DNA from: Candidatus Rifleibacteriota bacterium
GTDB taxonomy: Bacteria; Riflebacteria; Ozemobacteria; Ozemobacterales; Ozemobacteraceae
Length of the DNA: 61,654 nt
Assembly (NCBI GenBank): GCA_029560455.1
Contig: JAKQKW010000423.1
Span: forward strand, 1 to 61,654
Direction: 5' to 3'
The translations under genes were made by a program, and so were the position numbers. The notes under the pieces are model-generated. The model was not told the DNA's origin. It saw only the letters and a program-made list of their open reading frames with translations, and did no database searches. Shown here one piece after another: positions 44,826 through 55,229 of the stretch. The number at the start of each line of letters is the position of its first letter. Position 1 is the first letter of the stretch.

Positions 44826-47286
44826 TGCGCTTCTCCTGTCGGTTTTTCAAAAATATGGAAAAAATTTCCTCGAGTCGTCCCATTAGAATGGGTTTGGTGA
44901 CAAAATCATCCATGCCAGCCTCAAGACATCTGGCCTGTTCTTCTCTGGTCGCGCCGGCAGTCAGAGCGATAATCGGAGTGTGGGTTCCGCCTGCATTCTC
45001 GAGCGATCTTATTGCTCTCGTGGCTTCCAGGCCGTCAAGTTCAGGCATCTGCAGATCCATGAAAATCAGGTCAGGACACTGGTTTTGCCAGTGCTGAACC
45101 GCTTCTTTTCCATTTCTGGCCGGTATTATCGACGCCTGCGGCAGGATTTTCATCACCATGGATTCGATGAGTATCATGTTCATTTCGATGTCTTCAGCAA
45201 TCAGTATCGACACCTGCATGTCGTGCCCATCGGTCAGAGGCTGATCCTGATGATTCAGCTGTGTCTGCTGCGGCTGGCTCATGCCTGTCGAGCTGGTGCA
45301 TTTGTCTGCGCTCAAAAGGAAATTAAACAGATGACCTTTTTGCACCGGCTTCGACAGTCTGAAATTAATGCCAAGTTCATCACAGCGCGCATACAGACTG
45401 TGATCATCTGAAGACGAATGAAGAAGAATTATGGGCACTTTCTGGTGTGCTGTTGCCAGAGACCGGCGAATCAGCTGAATGGTTTCAATTCCGTCGAGGC
45501 CTGGCATGTGATAGTCACAGATCATCAGATCAAAAGGCGGGTTGTTGTTTATCGCATTGATTGCGGTTCTGGCATTCTCGGACTGAACGCAGGTGATGCC
45601 CCAGTCTGAGAGCATGCGGCTGAGAATCATACGGTTGCATTCGTTGTCGTCAACAACAAGGCAGCTTTTCAAGGCTGAAAATCCTTGAAACGCAGGTTTG
45701 TCAGAGCATTCAACCCTTGTCACGAAATCGAACGCGAATACTGAACCGACGCCTGCCTGACTTTCGATTTTGATCGAAGCTCCCATCTGCCTGGCGATCA
45801 GTTCTGAGATTATCAGCCCGAGACCGGTGCCACCGAATTTTCTGGTTGTGGAACTGTCGCCCTGCGAAAAGGCTTTAAACAGTCTTTCCTTTTGTTCCGG
45901 GGCAATCCCGATTCCGGTATCACGGACCGAGAAAAAGAACTGCGCGTGTGCTGAATCAAGCTGTGTGTGTGCTACTTTGAGCTCGATCTCGCCTTTGCTG
46001 GTGAATTTGACCGCATTGCTCAAAAGGTTGGCAACAATCTGTTTCAACCTTACCGGGTCGACAACTGCGAATCTTGGAAGATGTGGGTCGATGTTCATCA
46101 GCAGTTCAATGTTTTTGCCCGCTGCTGCCAGCTTGATCATGTCGATACAGTTTTCGAGCAGCTCATGCATGTCGGTGCGGATAAGCTCCAGATTCATCAT
46201 TCCGGATTCTATTTTTGAGAAATCCAGAATATCGTTGATGATGCCAAGAAGGGTGTGAGCCGAAATGTTCGCATTGCGGACATACTGCTCCTGAACCGGG
46301 CTGAGACACGTAGATTTGAGAAGTTCTGTGAAGCCGATAACCCCGTTGAGCGGGGTGCGGATTTCGTGGCTCATATTGGCCAGAAACTGACTTTTTGTGC
46401 GGCTCGCCGCCTCGGCATCAGATTTTGCCTTCTGCAGCTCCTCTTCTGCCTGTTTTCGACTGCTGATATCTTCCATGGCGATCAGAAGCCCCAATACCTC
46501 ACCATCGCTGCCGAGCAGTGGAATCCTTGAGACATCCATCCAGGCAGTTGTTCCATCAGCCATGACCTGTTTTTTTATTGAATGAATCTCTGGCTGCCGG
46601 CTGTTTATAACGTTTTCGTCAGCGATTTTCAGCTGCTCTGGCTCAGATGCGTTCAATGCAAGGTCGCAATCGGTTTTACCGGCAATATCTGATGGATGAT
46701 GCAGGCCCAGATAACGCGCCCCATTCTGATTGCAGCCAACGTAGACCAGGTTTCTGTCTTTCCAGAAAATATGCTGTGGAATGCTGTTCATTACCAGTTC
46801 AAGCATTTTTTCTGAATAGGAAAGCTGGGATTCGGTTTTTTCGTTCTCGAGACATGCCATGGCTGAGATTGCAAGCTTGTTCATAAGAAGCTGCAGCGAC
46901 AGACAAAGGCTTCTTGCCATCTCAGCGCCGCTCTTCTGCAGAATCAATACGCCAAAATCAGGCAGGTTGAGCACAAGCTGGTATTTTCCGTCGCCAGAAT
47001 GGGCTGATGGAAAATCAGCTGCTTTGGATTTCCAGGTTTTATGACATTCGGGGAAGTGAAAGTCCTCAGGTAATCTGATCGATGTGCCGGCGCGGGGAAT
47101 GCACGTGTGCCTTTCCCAGACAAGTTGGGAAGCAATTTCAGCAGGTCGCCAGATTTCTGCTGCCGAACAATTAAGCGTTCGCATCATTGTCGTCAGGGAT
47201 TCCCTGAGCATTGGCCCAAGCTTAAGCGAGTTGCCGATTGCGAGAGAAATCTGATAAAGAATTTCTGTTTCGTGGATATAGCTCAT
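44818..47286 (-). CDS. Hybrid histidine kinase: GAF-like, PAS, HisKA, HATPase, two receivers
   Basis: 822 residues, no membrane helix, so cytosolic. Order: N-terminal GAF-like region (about 1-150), coiled-coil linker, PAS (about 155-280), HisKA with [10 protein letters not shown] (His near 308), HATPase with DTGIGIA and FGGTGLGL, receiver 1 (VVDDN, phosphoacceptor in ICDYHMP near 589), receiver 2 (AEDIEMN, FMDLQMP near 743). No HPt or output domain is seen, so phosphate must pass to separate proteins. It begins 13 bases after the FIST gene; FIST proteins are known to sit beside and probably feed such kinases. Its 3' end is coupled to the LsrG-like gene. Confidence 0.93.
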   Translation of the reverse strand: MSYIHETEILYQISLAIGNSLKLGPMLRESLTTMMRTLNCSAAEIWRPAEIASQLVWERHTCIPRAGTSIRLPEDFHFPECHKTWKSKAADFPSAHSGDGKYQLVLNLPDFGVLILQKSGAEMARSLCLSLQLLMNKLAISAMACLENEKTESQLSYSEKMLELVMNSIPQHIFWKDRNLVYVGCNQNGARYLGLHHPSDIAGKTDCDLALNASEPEQLKIADENVINSRQPEIHSIKKQVMADGTTAWMDVSRIPLLGSDGEVLGLLIAMEDISSRKQAEEELQKAKSDAEAASRTKSQFLANMSHEIRTPLNGVIGFTELLKSTCLSPVQEQYVRNANISAHTLLGIINDILDFSKIESGMMNLELIRTDMHELLENCIDMIKLAAAGKNIELLMNIDPHLPRFAVVDPVRLKQIVANLLSNAVKFTSKGEIELKVAHTQLDSAHAQFFFSVRDTGIGIAPEQKERLFKAFSQGDSSTTRKFGGTGLGLIISELIARQMGASIKIESQAGVGSVFAFDFVTRVECSDKPAFQGFSALKSCLVVDDNECNRMILSRMLSDWGITCVQSENARTAINAINNNPPFDLMICDYHMPGLDGIETIQLIRRSLATAHQKVPIILLHSSSDDHSLYARCDELGINFRLSKPVQKGHLFNFLLSADKCTSSTGMSQPQQTQLNHQDQPLTDGHDMQVSILIAEDIEMNMILIESMVMKILPQASIIPARNGKEAVQHWQNQCPDLIFMDLQMPELDGLEATRAIRSLENAGGTHTPIIALTAGATREEQARCLEAGMDDFVTKPILMGRLEEIFSIFLKNRQEKRND

Positions 47287-47299
47287 GGCTCTGCCTGGT

Positions 47300-48454
47300 T
47301 TAAAGTTGCTGATTGCTCACTTCGTCTGCAAAAATACCAATAACCGTTGTTTTGTTGAAAAATTCAAGATAATCCTGCCCGCTGTTAGCTATTTCGCCGA
47401 GGGTCAGCGCGCCAAACAGTTCATGACCGCCTCCAGCAGCCTGAAGTTCTTCATTTATGCGGTCTTCAAGAAAAAGCACCCGCGAAATGCAATCGATAAT
47501 AAAGGCACCGCCATAGGAACCGGCCGTCGGGGCCGCCTGCTCAGCAAGCTGCCTGGCCCTGGCTGCTGCATCGATGAGCGATTCTGGACGGCCATGCAGA
47601 AGCCTTACAAATGAACCGGGCGGAATTGCTCCAACGCAGACAAGACCGTTGGCTGCATTTTTCATCAGAGGATCCCTGACGATGACCTCGGTATCGAGTC
47701 TGGCGATGCCAAACGGATAGCTTTTTGCAATATCAAAAAAGTTGTTCTCTGTAAATTTGAGGTTGCTGTGAGCTTCGACCAGCTCGCGATAAACCTCAAA
47801 GGCAGGTCGCCAGTCGAGAGTATGAAGAACGTTTCCCTCTGATTCGGTAACCTTGATGCCTTCACTGATTGATTCCCATCCGTGCGCTACACCTGTGCCA
47901 CAGGGCAGAGGAAGTCGGGCAATCACTGCTGCGTCCTGGAGCAGCCCTTCGGGTGTGATCAGGCATGGTTTTTGTTGCAGTGAAAGGGACCCGGCTCCCC
48001 CACCAATGTAATTGCGCTGCAGACCGAAGCAATAAAACATATCCTGAATCAGTGCCGAGATGCCACGACTAAGACCGTCAACGAAAACGATGAAGGTCTC
48101 ATCGTTGCTTTTTGCTGGCTGACCCCATTTTTCGGCGAAAGGGGCCAACTGTTCTTCGTAGATGGCACTGGGATCGTCAAGATTCTTTATGCAGACAATC
48201 TGAGGGCTTGCCTGCATGGAAACGACAACACAGCCCTTTTCATAATTTTTTCCATCGTAAATGACCTGCGGAAAAATCCCGCCAAAAACGGGAATATTGA
48301 CTTTTTTCAGCAGGTCATTCAGTTCCTCTGCAGGGAAATTGCAGGCGTCTGCGGCAAGAATCATCAATCCACCGGGTTTCTGCTGCAGGCATAGTCGGTC
48401 GATTGTTTTGATAAGGCATTCCAGGTTGCCGGTTTTCTCAAAGACTGCTTTCAT
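47300..48454 (-). CDS. FIST domain sensory protein
   Basis: 384 residues covering FIST_N (about 30-200) and FIST_C (about 210-375). Recognisable elements are the N-domain GGGAGSLSL (near 152), and in the C-domain [15 protein letters not shown] and the late [18 protein letters not shown] proteins are proposed to bind small ligands such as amino acids and to relay this to kinases or methyl-accepting proteins. Directly upstream of a cytosolic hybrid kinase with a 13-base gap, it likely acts as its sensor. GAGGA precedes the ATG, and a good promoter lies upstream. Confidence 0.88.
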   Translation of the reverse strand: MKAVFEKTGNLECLIKTIDRLCLQQKPGGLMILAADACNFPAEELNDLLKKVNIPVFGGIFPQVIYDGKNYEKGCVVVSMQASPQIVCIKNLDDPSAIYEEQLAPFAEKWGQPAKSNDETFIVFVDGLSRGISALIQDMFYCFGLQRNYIGGGAGSLSLQQKPCLITPEGLLQDAAVIARLPLPCGTGVAHGWESISEGIKVTESEGNVLHTLDWRPAFEVYRELVEAHSNLKFTENNFFDIAKSYPFGIARLDTEVIVRDPLMKNAANGLVCVGAIPPGSFVRLLHGRPESLIDAAARARQLAEQAAPTAGSYGGAFIIDCISRVLFLEDRINEELQAAGGGHELFGALTLGEIANSGQDYLEFFNKTTVIGIFADEVSNQQL

Positions 48455-48514
48455 CGGAATTCCTCTGATATCCTTTAGTTGCTGTCTGCCGTGATAAATA
48501 CTTTATCTTGTGTC

Positions 48515-48543
48515 ATTTTAGAATACGACAATTCATATTGCAA
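48515..48543 (-). promoter_or_regulatory. Promoter of the FIST-kinase-LsrG-ADH run
   Basis: On the minus strand TTGCAA (48538-48543) and TAAAAT (48515-48520) are 17 bases apart, 61 bases before the start. Confidence 0.65.
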
Positions 48544-48614
48544 TCTCATTCTCATATGTTTCTGGCTTAAGTGTCAGAAGCTACCGTATTGATCAGGCTG
48601 CATAAAAAATGAAA

Positions 48615-48647
48615 GTTGCCCGCTTCACTGTCGGCGAAACGGCCAAC
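48615..48647 (-). terminator. Intrinsic terminator of glnA
   Basis: A 12-position stem (GTTGGCCGTTTC with GAAGCGGGCAAC, one mismatch) and a 9-base loop lie about 35 bases after the glnA stop, followed in minus-strand RNA by TTTCATTTTTTATG. Confidence 0.8.
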
Positions 48648-48682
48648 TGCAGGGTTTATTATGTTATCTGGCTGTAATTATC

Positions 48683-50179
48683 TCAGCCGCAATGCAGGTA
48701 TTTTTTTACAAGTTTCATCAGAGCATCGCCGTCACCGAAGAGATTTTCGCTGAGATGCTGATCATCGAATGCCTTGAGACTGGCAGCGATGCCATCGATC
48801 ATGTAAGGCGGGAAAATACCATTGTTTTCATAGAAGGCCCGGTCTGCCAGCAGTCGCTCGCCGGCTTCAAAACATGAGCTTGGCAGCTGTGGCAGGTTAA
48901 GTTCCTTCTGATTTTTGCCCACATCAACACTCACATAGAGTTTTTCAGCGATTTTAAGAGCTTCGGGATTTTCGAGGCCGCGCAGAGCAGCGGTGGTTAT
49001 GCCGGCAAGAAGCAGATAGACGTTGGCTGAGCCGTCGGCACTGCGAAGCTCAACGGTTTGATTGCTCATCTGGTCTTTAAAAGCTTCTTTTTCGTTCGGA
49101 TTGGCATCGTAAATCATGTTGTCAACGCCTTTCCAGCCAAGCGGAACCCTGACAAGAACCGAGCGGTTACTGTCGCCCCAGCAGATATTGGTCGGGGCTT
49201 CCTGGTGCGGTACCAGTCGCAGAAACGAGGTCGGAACAATGTTGCCGAAAGCTGTTATAGACGGTGCCAGTTCAAGCAGGCCGGCTATCATCTTTTTCGC
49301 AGTATCGTTGAGGGCACCCTTTTCATCGACCATCATGTTGCGCCCGTCTTTGACAAGGCGGGAATGAACATGCATGCCGCTGCCGGCGTGTCCGACAATG
49401 ATTTTCGGGGCAAAACTGACTTCAAGACCGTATTTATAGGCGACTTCGCGAATTGCCCACTTGGCGATTACCAGTTGGTCAGCTGCATCTTCAACGTTGA
49501 CCGGCAGAAATTCGATCTCGTGCTGAACGTATTCCCAGTCACCAGAAACGATATTGCCGACTTCTGAGTGCCCATATTTGATCTTTCCGCCCATTTCAGA
49601 AATGGCTTTCATCGCTTCGGTTCTCACCAGTTCCCATTTGGCGAACGGGTGTGATTCGTGATAGCCTTTCTGAGGCGTGATCGTATAGATCTTGTCGAGC
49701 TCTGAAGAAATATAGAATTCAAGTTCTCCCAGGGCTTCGAGCTGCATGCCGGTTTTTTCCTGCAGCGCCCGGTGCGCCTTTTTAAGGATATTTTCAGGGG
49801 CAATGCTCAATGGCTGCCCGAATTTGTCATAGTATGAACACATTATGTCGAGGGCCGGAATCTCTGAAAACGGGTTGACAAAAGCTGTTCTATATCTGGG
49901 TACGACGTAAAGATCGCTGGCACTGGGGTCAACGTAGCTGAACAGGCTTGAGCCATCGACGCGCTCGCCTGTCGACAGAATTTTATCAAGGTGTTTGCGG
50001 TCGTTAATGATGAAATTGAGCAGTTTCAGTTTGCCGTCGCCGCCAACATACCTGAAATTGAGCATTTTGATGTCATTTTTTTCAATAAAATGAATGATAT
50101 CTTTGCGTGTAAAGTCTTCTGGCTTTTTATCAAGAAAGCGCACCAGTTTGTTAGGGTTCAGAGAAACCTGACTGTCCAT
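48683..50179 (-). CDS. glnA: Glutamine synthetase
   Basis: Makes glutamine from glutamate, ammonium and ATP. The 498-residue product has the beta-grasp N-terminal domain and catalytic core with DGSSLFSYVDPSASDL, GELEFYI, the HAGSGMHVHSRL histidine motif and NRSVLVRVPLG (NRS motif). It is longer than the usual 440-475 residue type I enzyme. The region corresponding to the E. coli adenylylation site (KNLYDLPPEE) reads NQKELNLPQLP, with no tyrosine, so that control is probably absent. I start at the ATG at 50179, with GGAAGG upstream. Monocistronic with its own terminator. Confidence 0.93.
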   Translation of the reverse strand: MDSQVSLNPNKLVRFLDKKPEDFTRKDIIHFIEKNDIKMLNFRYVGGDGKLKLLNFIINDRKHLDKILSTGERVDGSSLFSYVDPSASDLYVVPRYRTAFVNPFSEIPALDIMCSYYDKFGQPLSIAPENILKKAHRALQEKTGMQLEALGELEFYISSELDKIYTITPQKGYHESHPFAKWELVRTEAMKAISEMGGKIKYGHSEVGNIVSGDWEYVQHEIEFLPVNVEDAADQLVIAKWAIREVAYKYGLEVSFAPKIIVGHAGSGMHVHSRLVKDGRNMMVDEKGALNDTAKKMIAGLLELAPSITAFGNIVPTSFLRLVPHQEAPTNICWGDSNRSVLVRVPLGWKGVDNMIYDANPNEKEAFKDQMSNQTVELRSADGSANVYLLLAGITTAALRGLENPEALKIAEKLYVSVDVGKNQKELNLPQLPSSCFEAGERLLADRAFYENNGIFPPYMIDGIAASLKAFDDQHLSENLFGDGDALMKLVKKYLHCG

Positions 50180-50261
50180 AATTTTCCTTCCTTGTGTTTG
50201 CAGAGTTTTTATTAGGTTACCCGGGTGATAATAACACGCTTTTTGTTCCGAATAAAAAAAA

Positions 50262-50289
50262 GTCTGTATCATTTTATACTGATACAGAC
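50262..50289 (-). terminator. Intrinsic terminator of dnaJ and the chaperone run
   Basis: A perfect 10-bp stem GTCTGTATCA / TGATACAGAC with an 8-base loop, 29 bases after the dnaJ stop; followed in minus-strand RNA by TTTTTTTATT. Confidence 0.92.
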
Positions 50290-50317
50290 CTGTGATTTGT
50301 TTAATTCTTTAGAATAA

Positions 50318-51433
50318 TCAGCCGCCGAGGGCCTGCTTGACCTTGTCGAAGAATGATTTACCTGAACCGATGCCGGTGGCTTTAGATTCCGGGTCTTCTT
50401 CGGCAAGCTGCAGCAGCAGTTCACGCTGCTTTGAGCTGATTTCGGTCGGGGTGCGCACGAAAATCTTTACCAGCTGGTCGCCCTGGCCGCCGCGCAGCGA
50501 TTTAACGCCGTAACCGCGCAGTCTGAATACCTTGCCGGTCTGAGTGCCTTCGGGAATCTTGATTTTGACAACACCCTTGAGTGTCGGCACTTCGATTTCG
50601 CCACCCAGCGCCGCCAGCGGAAAGGTAATATTCTTTTCGCAGATGATGTCATCACCGATGCGCTCAAAGAAATCATGCTTGCCGACAGAGATGAAAATAT
50701 ACAGACTTCCGCTCGGGCCACCCTTTTCACCGGGTTCGCCTTCGCCCGAAAGCTTGAGCTTGCTGCCGGTTTCGACGCCGGGCGGAATCTTCACGTCAAG
50801 CTTCTGAGTGTGCTTGTTGCGACCGGTTCCCTTACAGGTGTTGCAGGGTTTGTCGATAATTTCGCCTTCGCCCTGACACTGGTGACAGGTCTTCTGAATC
50901 GAGAAAAATCCCTGCGCCAGGGAAATGGTCCCGCGGCCTTTACAGACCGGGCATTGTTTTCTGCTGCTGCCAGGTTCGGCACCACTGCCGGAGCATGAGG
51001 TGCAACTGGTCGATTTTTGAATGGTTATGTTTTTGTCGCAGCCAAATACGGCTTCTTCGAACGTTATGTCGAGGTCGTAGCGAAGATCGTTGCCACGTCT
51101 TGGGCCACGACGCTGGCTGTTGCTGCCGCCAAAAAAGTCAGAAAGAATATCGCCGAAAATATCGCCAAACCCGCCAAAACCGCCCATGTCCTGGTAGTTG
51201 AAACCGCTCGGGTCAATGCCGGCATGGCCAAACTGGTCGTAGGCCTGACGTTTCTGCTGGTCAGAGAGAATCTGATATGCCTCGTTGATTTCTTTGAACT
51301 TTTCAACAGCCCCGTCGGTTTTGTTGACGTCAGGGTGATACTGGCGGGCAAGATTGCGAAATGCTTTTTTAATTTCGCCCTCGTCAGCATTTTTGGGTAT
51401 CCCCAGCACTTCATAATAATCACGCTTGGCCAT
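50318..51433 (-). CDS. dnaJ: Chaperone DnaJ
   Basis: 371-residue type I Hsp40, the co-chaperone that stimulates DnaK ATPase. J-domain at 1-70 with HPD (QYHPDVNK), then a Gly/Phe-rich region with [15 protein letters not shown], four zinc-finger CxxCxGxG repeats ([32 protein letters not shown]), and the C-terminal substrate-binding domain. Last gene of the chaperone run. Confidence 0.98.
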   Translation of the reverse strand: MAKRDYYEVLGIPKNADEGEIKKAFRNLARQYHPDVNKTDGAVEKFKEINEAYQILSDQQKRQAYDQFGHAGIDPSGFNYQDMGGFGGFGDIFGDILSDFFGGSNSQRRGPRRGNDLRYDLDITFEEAVFGCDKNITIQKSTSCTSCSGSGAEPGSSRKQCPVCKGRGTISLAQGFFSIQKTCHQCQGEGEIIDKPCNTCKGTGRNKHTQKLDVKIPPGVETGSKLKLSGEGEPGEKGGPSGSLYIFISVGKHDFFERIGDDIICEKNITFPLAALGGEIEVPTLKGVVKIKIPEGTQTGKVFRLRGYGVKSLRGGQGDQLVKIFVRTPTEISSKQRELLLQLAEEDPESKATGIGSGKSFFDKVKQALGG

Positions 51434-51502
51434 TAAAGTCTCCCTTACAGGTTATCAGTTTCTCTGTGCTTTGAATCAATCGGTAAAGCCTGTGGTGAAA
51501 AT

Positions 51503-51535
51503 GGGCCGCAGGCAGTCAAAACTGCGCTGCGGCCC
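51503..51535 (-). promoter_or_regulatory. Strong intercistronic hairpin between dnaK and dnaJ
   Basis: A 14-bp stem (GGGCCGCAG-GCAGT with ACTGC-CTGCGGCCC, one bulged base) and a four-base loop. In minus-strand RNA it is followed by ATTTTCACC, a weak T-run, so it may act as a partial terminator or stability element lowering dnaJ relative to dnaK. Confidence 0.6.
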
Positions 51536-51543
51536 GTGTGGTA

Positions 51544-53418
51544 TCAGTCAGCTTTTTTGAATTCTGCGTCTACAACGTTTTCGTCTTCTTTGTTGCCAGT
51601 CTGTGATCCGGCTGAACCGGTGCTGTCAGCGGGACCGGTGTGACCGGCCGCTCCGGCAGCGCCCTGCGCGCCGGGAGCATTTTTGTAGAGCATTTCACCA
51701 AGCTTCTGGGCAGTGGTCTGCAGCTGTTCGATCTTGGCTTTGATCTGTTCGACGTCTTTGGTTTCAAGAGCTTTCTTCAGCTCGCCGGCTTTGCCTTCGA
51801 CTTCGTTCTTGAGATCGGCCGGAACCTTGTCGCCAAGCTCTTTAAGAGTCTTTTCGGTTTGATAGACGAGACTTTCGCCCATGTTGATGGTTTCGATGCT
51901 TTCGCGCTGTTTGGCGTCATCCTGAGCGTATTTTTCAGCTTCTTTGACCATGCGGTCAATGTCTTCTTTTTTCAGGCCGGAACTGTTGGTGATGGTGATC
52001 GCCTGTTCCTTGCCGGTGCCAAGGTCTTTGGCCGAAACGTTGACGATACCGTTGGCGTCGATGTCGAAGGTTACTTCGATCTGCGGAACACCGCGTGGTG
52101 CCGGTGGAATGCCAACGAGGTCGAAGCGGCCGAGGGTCTTGTTGTCAGCTGCCATCGGGCGTTCGCCCTGCAGGACATGCACTGAAACGGCTGGCTGGCT
52201 GTCTGAAGCGGTAGAGAAGACCTGACTTTTCTTGGTCGGGATGGTGGTATTTCTCTGGATCAGGGTGGTCATAACGCCGCCGAGAGTTTCGATACCAAGT
52301 GAAAGCGGGGTAACGTCGAGCAGCAGAACGTCTTTTACTTCGCCGCCGAGAATACCGGCCTGAATGGCTGCGCCCATGGCGACACATTCCATCGGGTCAA
52401 CGCCGCGTTCGGGGTCTTTGCCGAAGTGGGTCTTGAGGAGGTTCTGAATGATCGGCATGCGGGTTGGGCCACCAACCATGATGATGTGGTCGACTTCACT
52501 GCGCTTGAGACCGGCATCGTTAAGAGCGTTGTCGATAGGGGGTTTGCAGCGTTCGACAATTGAGTCTACCAGTTTTTCGAGCTGTGATCTGGTGATGGTC
52601 ATTACCAGGTGCTTCGGGCCATCCTGGGTGGCGGTGATGAACGGCAGGTTGATGTCGGTTGTCGTGGTGGTCGACAGCTCGATTTTGGCTCTTTCTGCAG
52701 CTTCTCTGACGCGCTGGTGGGCCATCGAGTCTTTTGAAAGGTCGATGCCTTCGGCTTTTTTGAATTCGTTTTCGATGTAGGAAATGATCAGGTTGTCCAT
52801 GTCGGTGCCGCCGAGTTTGGTGTCACCGTTGGTAGAAAGGACTTCGAAGACGCCATTGCCGAGTTCGAGAATGGTGACGTCAAGGGTCCCGCCGCCAAGG
52901 TCGAATACCAGAATCTTGCGTTCGCCTTCTTTGTCGAGGCCATAAGCAAGAGCGGCAGCAGTCGGTTCGTTGATGATGCGCTTTACTTCGATGCCGGCGA
53001 TCGCGCCAGCGTCTTTGGTGGCCTGGCGCTGAGCGTCATCGAAATAGGCTGGAACGGTGATTACGGCGCCGGTAACCTTGTCGTTCAAAAAGGCTTCGGC
53101 GTCAGCTTTGATCTTCTGAAGAATGAAGGCTGAGATTTCCTGCGGAGTGTAATCTCTGTTGTCGATTTTGTATTTGTCTTTGGTACCCATTTTGCGCTTG
53201 GCAGCGATTACAGTACGGTCGGGGTTGGTGGTTGCCTGACGTCTGGCCGGCTCACCGATCAGGCGCTGCCCGTCTTTGGTAAAAGCGACAACACTCGGAA
53301 AAGCTTTGCCGCCGATCGAATTACCTTCGGCGCTCGGGATGATAACTGGTTTGCCACCTTCGATAACCGAAGCGGCTGAGTTGGAAGTACCTAAGTCAAT
53401 ACCTATTACCCTGGACAT
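51544..53418 (-). CDS. dnaK: Chaperone DnaK (Hsp70)
   Basis: 624-residue ATP-dependent chaperone. The N-terminal ATPase domain has [10 protein letters not shown], the [13 protein letters not shown] signature and the MVGGPTRMP signature; the substrate-binding domain begins after [14 protein letters not shown]. The disordered tail (after about 590) is Ala/Gly/Ser-rich and ends in the acidic [12 protein letters not shown], as in most bacterial DnaK. AGGAGG precedes the ATG. Follows grpE by 28 bases. Confidence 0.98.
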   Translation of the reverse strand: MSRVIGIDLGTSNSAASVIEGGKPVIIPSAEGNSIGGKAFPSVVAFTKDGQRLIGEPARRQATTNPDRTVIAAKRKMGTKDKYKIDNRDYTPQEISAFILQKIKADAEAFLNDKVTGAVITVPAYFDDAQRQATKDAGAIAGIEVKRIINEPTAAALAYGLDKEGERKILVFDLGGGTLDVTILELGNGVFEVLSTNGDTKLGGTDMDNLIISYIENEFKKAEGIDLSKDSMAHQRVREAAERAKIELSTTTTTDINLPFITATQDGPKHLVMTITRSQLEKLVDSIVERCKPPIDNALNDAGLKRSEVDHIIMVGGPTRMPIIQNLLKTHFGKDPERGVDPMECVAMGAAIQAGILGGEVKDVLLLDVTPLSLGIETLGGVMTTLIQRNTTIPTKKSQVFSTASDSQPAVSVHVLQGERPMAADNKTLGRFDLVGIPPAPRGVPQIEVTFDIDANGIVNVSAKDLGTGKEQAITITNSSGLKKEDIDRMVKEAEKYAQDDAKQRESIETINMGESLVYQTEKTLKELGDKVPADLKNEVEGKAGELKKALETKDVEQIKAKIEQLQTTAQKLGEMLYKNAPGAQGAAGAAGHTGPADSTGSAGSQTGNKEDENVVDAEFKKAD

Positions 53419-53446
53419 ATAATTCCTCCTGTCTGTTTTTAACAGT

Positions 53447-54025
53447 TTATTTCTGGTTGATTTCTACCTTCGCGGTGCGAAGCACGCGATCTTTGAAGGT
53501 ATAGCCCTTTTCAAAAACGGTGAGTACGGTTTCGTCATCTTTATCTTCTACGGTGCGTTTACAGAGAGCTTCGTGAAAATTCGGGTCAAATTTGCTGCCT
53601 TTGGCTTCGATGCCTTTCAGGCCCTCTTTTTCGAGCATGTCGGAAAACTGAATTGAAAACATTTCGAGGCCATCCATGACCTTTTTGTCGACGTTGATCT
53701 TGTAAATCTGTTCCAGAGCCTTGTCGAGAGTGTCGAGAACCGGCAGAAGCTTTTTGAGAAAGTCTTCGACGCCGCGGCCACGGGCTTCGAGCTGCTCTTT
53801 GGCCGTGCGGCGCTGCAGATTCTGATAATCTGCAAGAGCCCGGAAATAGCGATTTTTCATTTCTTCGAGCTCTTTTGCCAGGTCACGACTCTGAGCCTGG
53901 TTCTGCCCCTGGGTCTGTTCCTCAGTGCCGGCAGTGGTCTGTTCCTGCTGCTGATTTTCTTCGGCAGGCTTCTGGCTGGCTTCGTTCAGTTCAGGATTTT
54001 CGGCAGTTTTTTCGTTTTGCGTCAT
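53447..54025 (-). CDS. grpE: Nucleotide exchange factor GrpE
   Basis: 192 residues. A long acidic/glutamine-rich disordered N-terminus (about 1-45) leads into the paired helices ([25 protein letters not shown]) and the beta domain with [10 protein letters not shown] and the end [13 protein letters not shown]. Releases ADP from DnaK. Located between hrcA and dnaK with 29- and 28-base gaps. Confidence 0.96.
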   Translation of the reverse strand: MTQNEKTAENPELNEASQKPAEENQQQEQTTAGTEEQTQGQNQAQSRDLAKELEEMKNRYFRALADYQNLQRRTAKEQLEARGRGVEDFLKKLLPVLDTLDKALEQIYKINVDKKVMDGLEMFSIQFSDMLEKEGLKGIEAKGSKFDPNFHEALCKRTVEDKDDETVLTVFEKGYTFKDRVLRTAKVEINQK

Positions 54026-54054
54026 AATCTGGAATTCACCCTATTAGTTAAGTT

Positions 54055-55170
54055 TCAGCTTTTGTCTGATTCAGGGAAATTTCTGTCACCAATCAGCAGC
54101 TGGCTGAGAGTGTTCGAAAGTCTTGCGAGAGTTGCAACCACGCGACTGTAGTCCATGCGCAGCGGGCCGATCAGGCCGATTTTACCGAAGGTGCGGTTGG
54201 GGCCGCGGTAGCGGGCCGTGACAAAAGACATGTCTTTTATGGCGAGCCCGGAATCGGAGCCTATGTTTACCACAATTTCCTGCTTGCTTTCAAGTGATTT
54301 AGCCAGAAGTTTGAGCAGATTTTCCTTCTGGTCGAGCAGACACACCATCTGTTTCAGTTTTTCGGGTTCGTTGAACTCGGGCTGATCAAAAAAGTTGAGA
54401 AAACCTTCGAGAAAAATAGAATTGGTATCGGGGTCGGTGACCGCGTTCTGAACCTGTTTTACCAGTTGAGAAAGCAGATTGTTGTAGCGTGACAGTATCT
54501 GCCTGGTATTTTCGATAAAATTCTGTTCATACTGGTGATACTGCTGGTGGCATAGCTGAGCATTGAGAAGAATCGAAAGCTTTTCGAGCACATCATCGGA
54601 AGTGGCGGCCGGAATATTAACCACCTGATCGTTGATGTTGCCGCAGTCGTCTACGGTTACCAGCATTGCCTTGGTATCGAGAATGCGGAAAAGTCTGATC
54701 GAGCGCAGGTTGCTGTGCTCCTGCTGCGGGGCAAGAAGCACACCCGCCAGTTTTGTCTGCTGGCAGGCGCATTGTACCGCTGATTTTAAAATGTCCTGCT
54801 GGCGCAGGTGCGTTTCGCGCGAAATGCTGGCAATTCTGCCGATCAGAGATTCTTCCAGCTGGCTGATGCGCTCAAATTCAATGAGAAAATTAACATAGAA
54901 CTTGTAGCCCTTCTCAGTAGGCACGCGGCCGGCAGATGTGTGTGGCGAATAAAGATAACCCATCAGTTCGAGATCAGCCATTTCGTTTCTGATGGTGGCG
55001 GGCGAACATGAAAGTCGACTGGAACGCGACAGCGTGCGCGAACCCACAGGGATACCGGTTGAGATAAAGGCATCGCAGACTTCGCGCAGAACGGTTTTCT
55101 GGCGGTCGTTCAAGGCCAGGCTGTCATCAGTGGCGCAGGCTTCGGTCTGAAAAAGCGTATTGGCGTTCAT
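54055..55170 (-). CDS. hrcA: Heat-inducible transcription repressor HrcA
   Basis: 371-residue repressor that binds CIRCE operators and is kept active by GroEL. The N-terminal winged helix (LNDRQKTVLREVCDAFISTG, SPATIRNEMADLELMGYL, SAGRVPTEKGYKFYV) and the GAF-like core with the dimerisation insert are present. The end contains GPNRTFGKIGLIGPLRMDYSRVV, a family hallmark. A matching perfect CIRCE lies at 59323-59349 upstream of the groES2 end of the run. Confidence 0.97.
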   Translation of the reverse strand: MNANTLFQTEACATDDSLALNDRQKTVLREVCDAFISTGIPVGSRTLSRSSRLSCSPATIRNEMADLELMGYLYSPHTSAGRVPTEKGYKFYVNFLIEFERISQLEESLIGRIASISRETHLRQQDILKSAVQCACQQTKLAGVLLAPQQEHSNLRSIRLFRILDTKAMLVTVDDCGNINDQVVNIPAATSDDVLEKLSILLNAQLCHQQYHQYEQNFIENTRQILSRYNNLLSQLVKQVQNAVTDPDTNSIFLEGFLNFFDQPEFNEPEKLKQMVCLLDQKENLLKLLAKSLESKQEIVVNIGSDSGLAIKDMSFVTARYRGPNRTFGKIGLIGPLRMDYSRVVATLARLSNTLSQLLIGDRNFPESDKS

Positions 55171-55194
55171 TTTACAACTTTATGGTGCGGGGGG

Positions 55195-55218
55195 AACCCC
55201 GGCCCGAGGGCCGGGGTT
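55195..55218 (-). promoter_or_regulatory. Intercistronic GC-rich hairpin between groEL1 and hrcA
   Basis: A perfect 10-bp stem AACCCCGGCC / GGCCGGGGTT around CGAG. No T-run follows in minus-strand RNA, so it looks like an mRNA stability or processing element separating abundant groESL message from hrcA. Confidence 0.55.
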
Positions 55219-55229
55219 CGCGAGTTATA

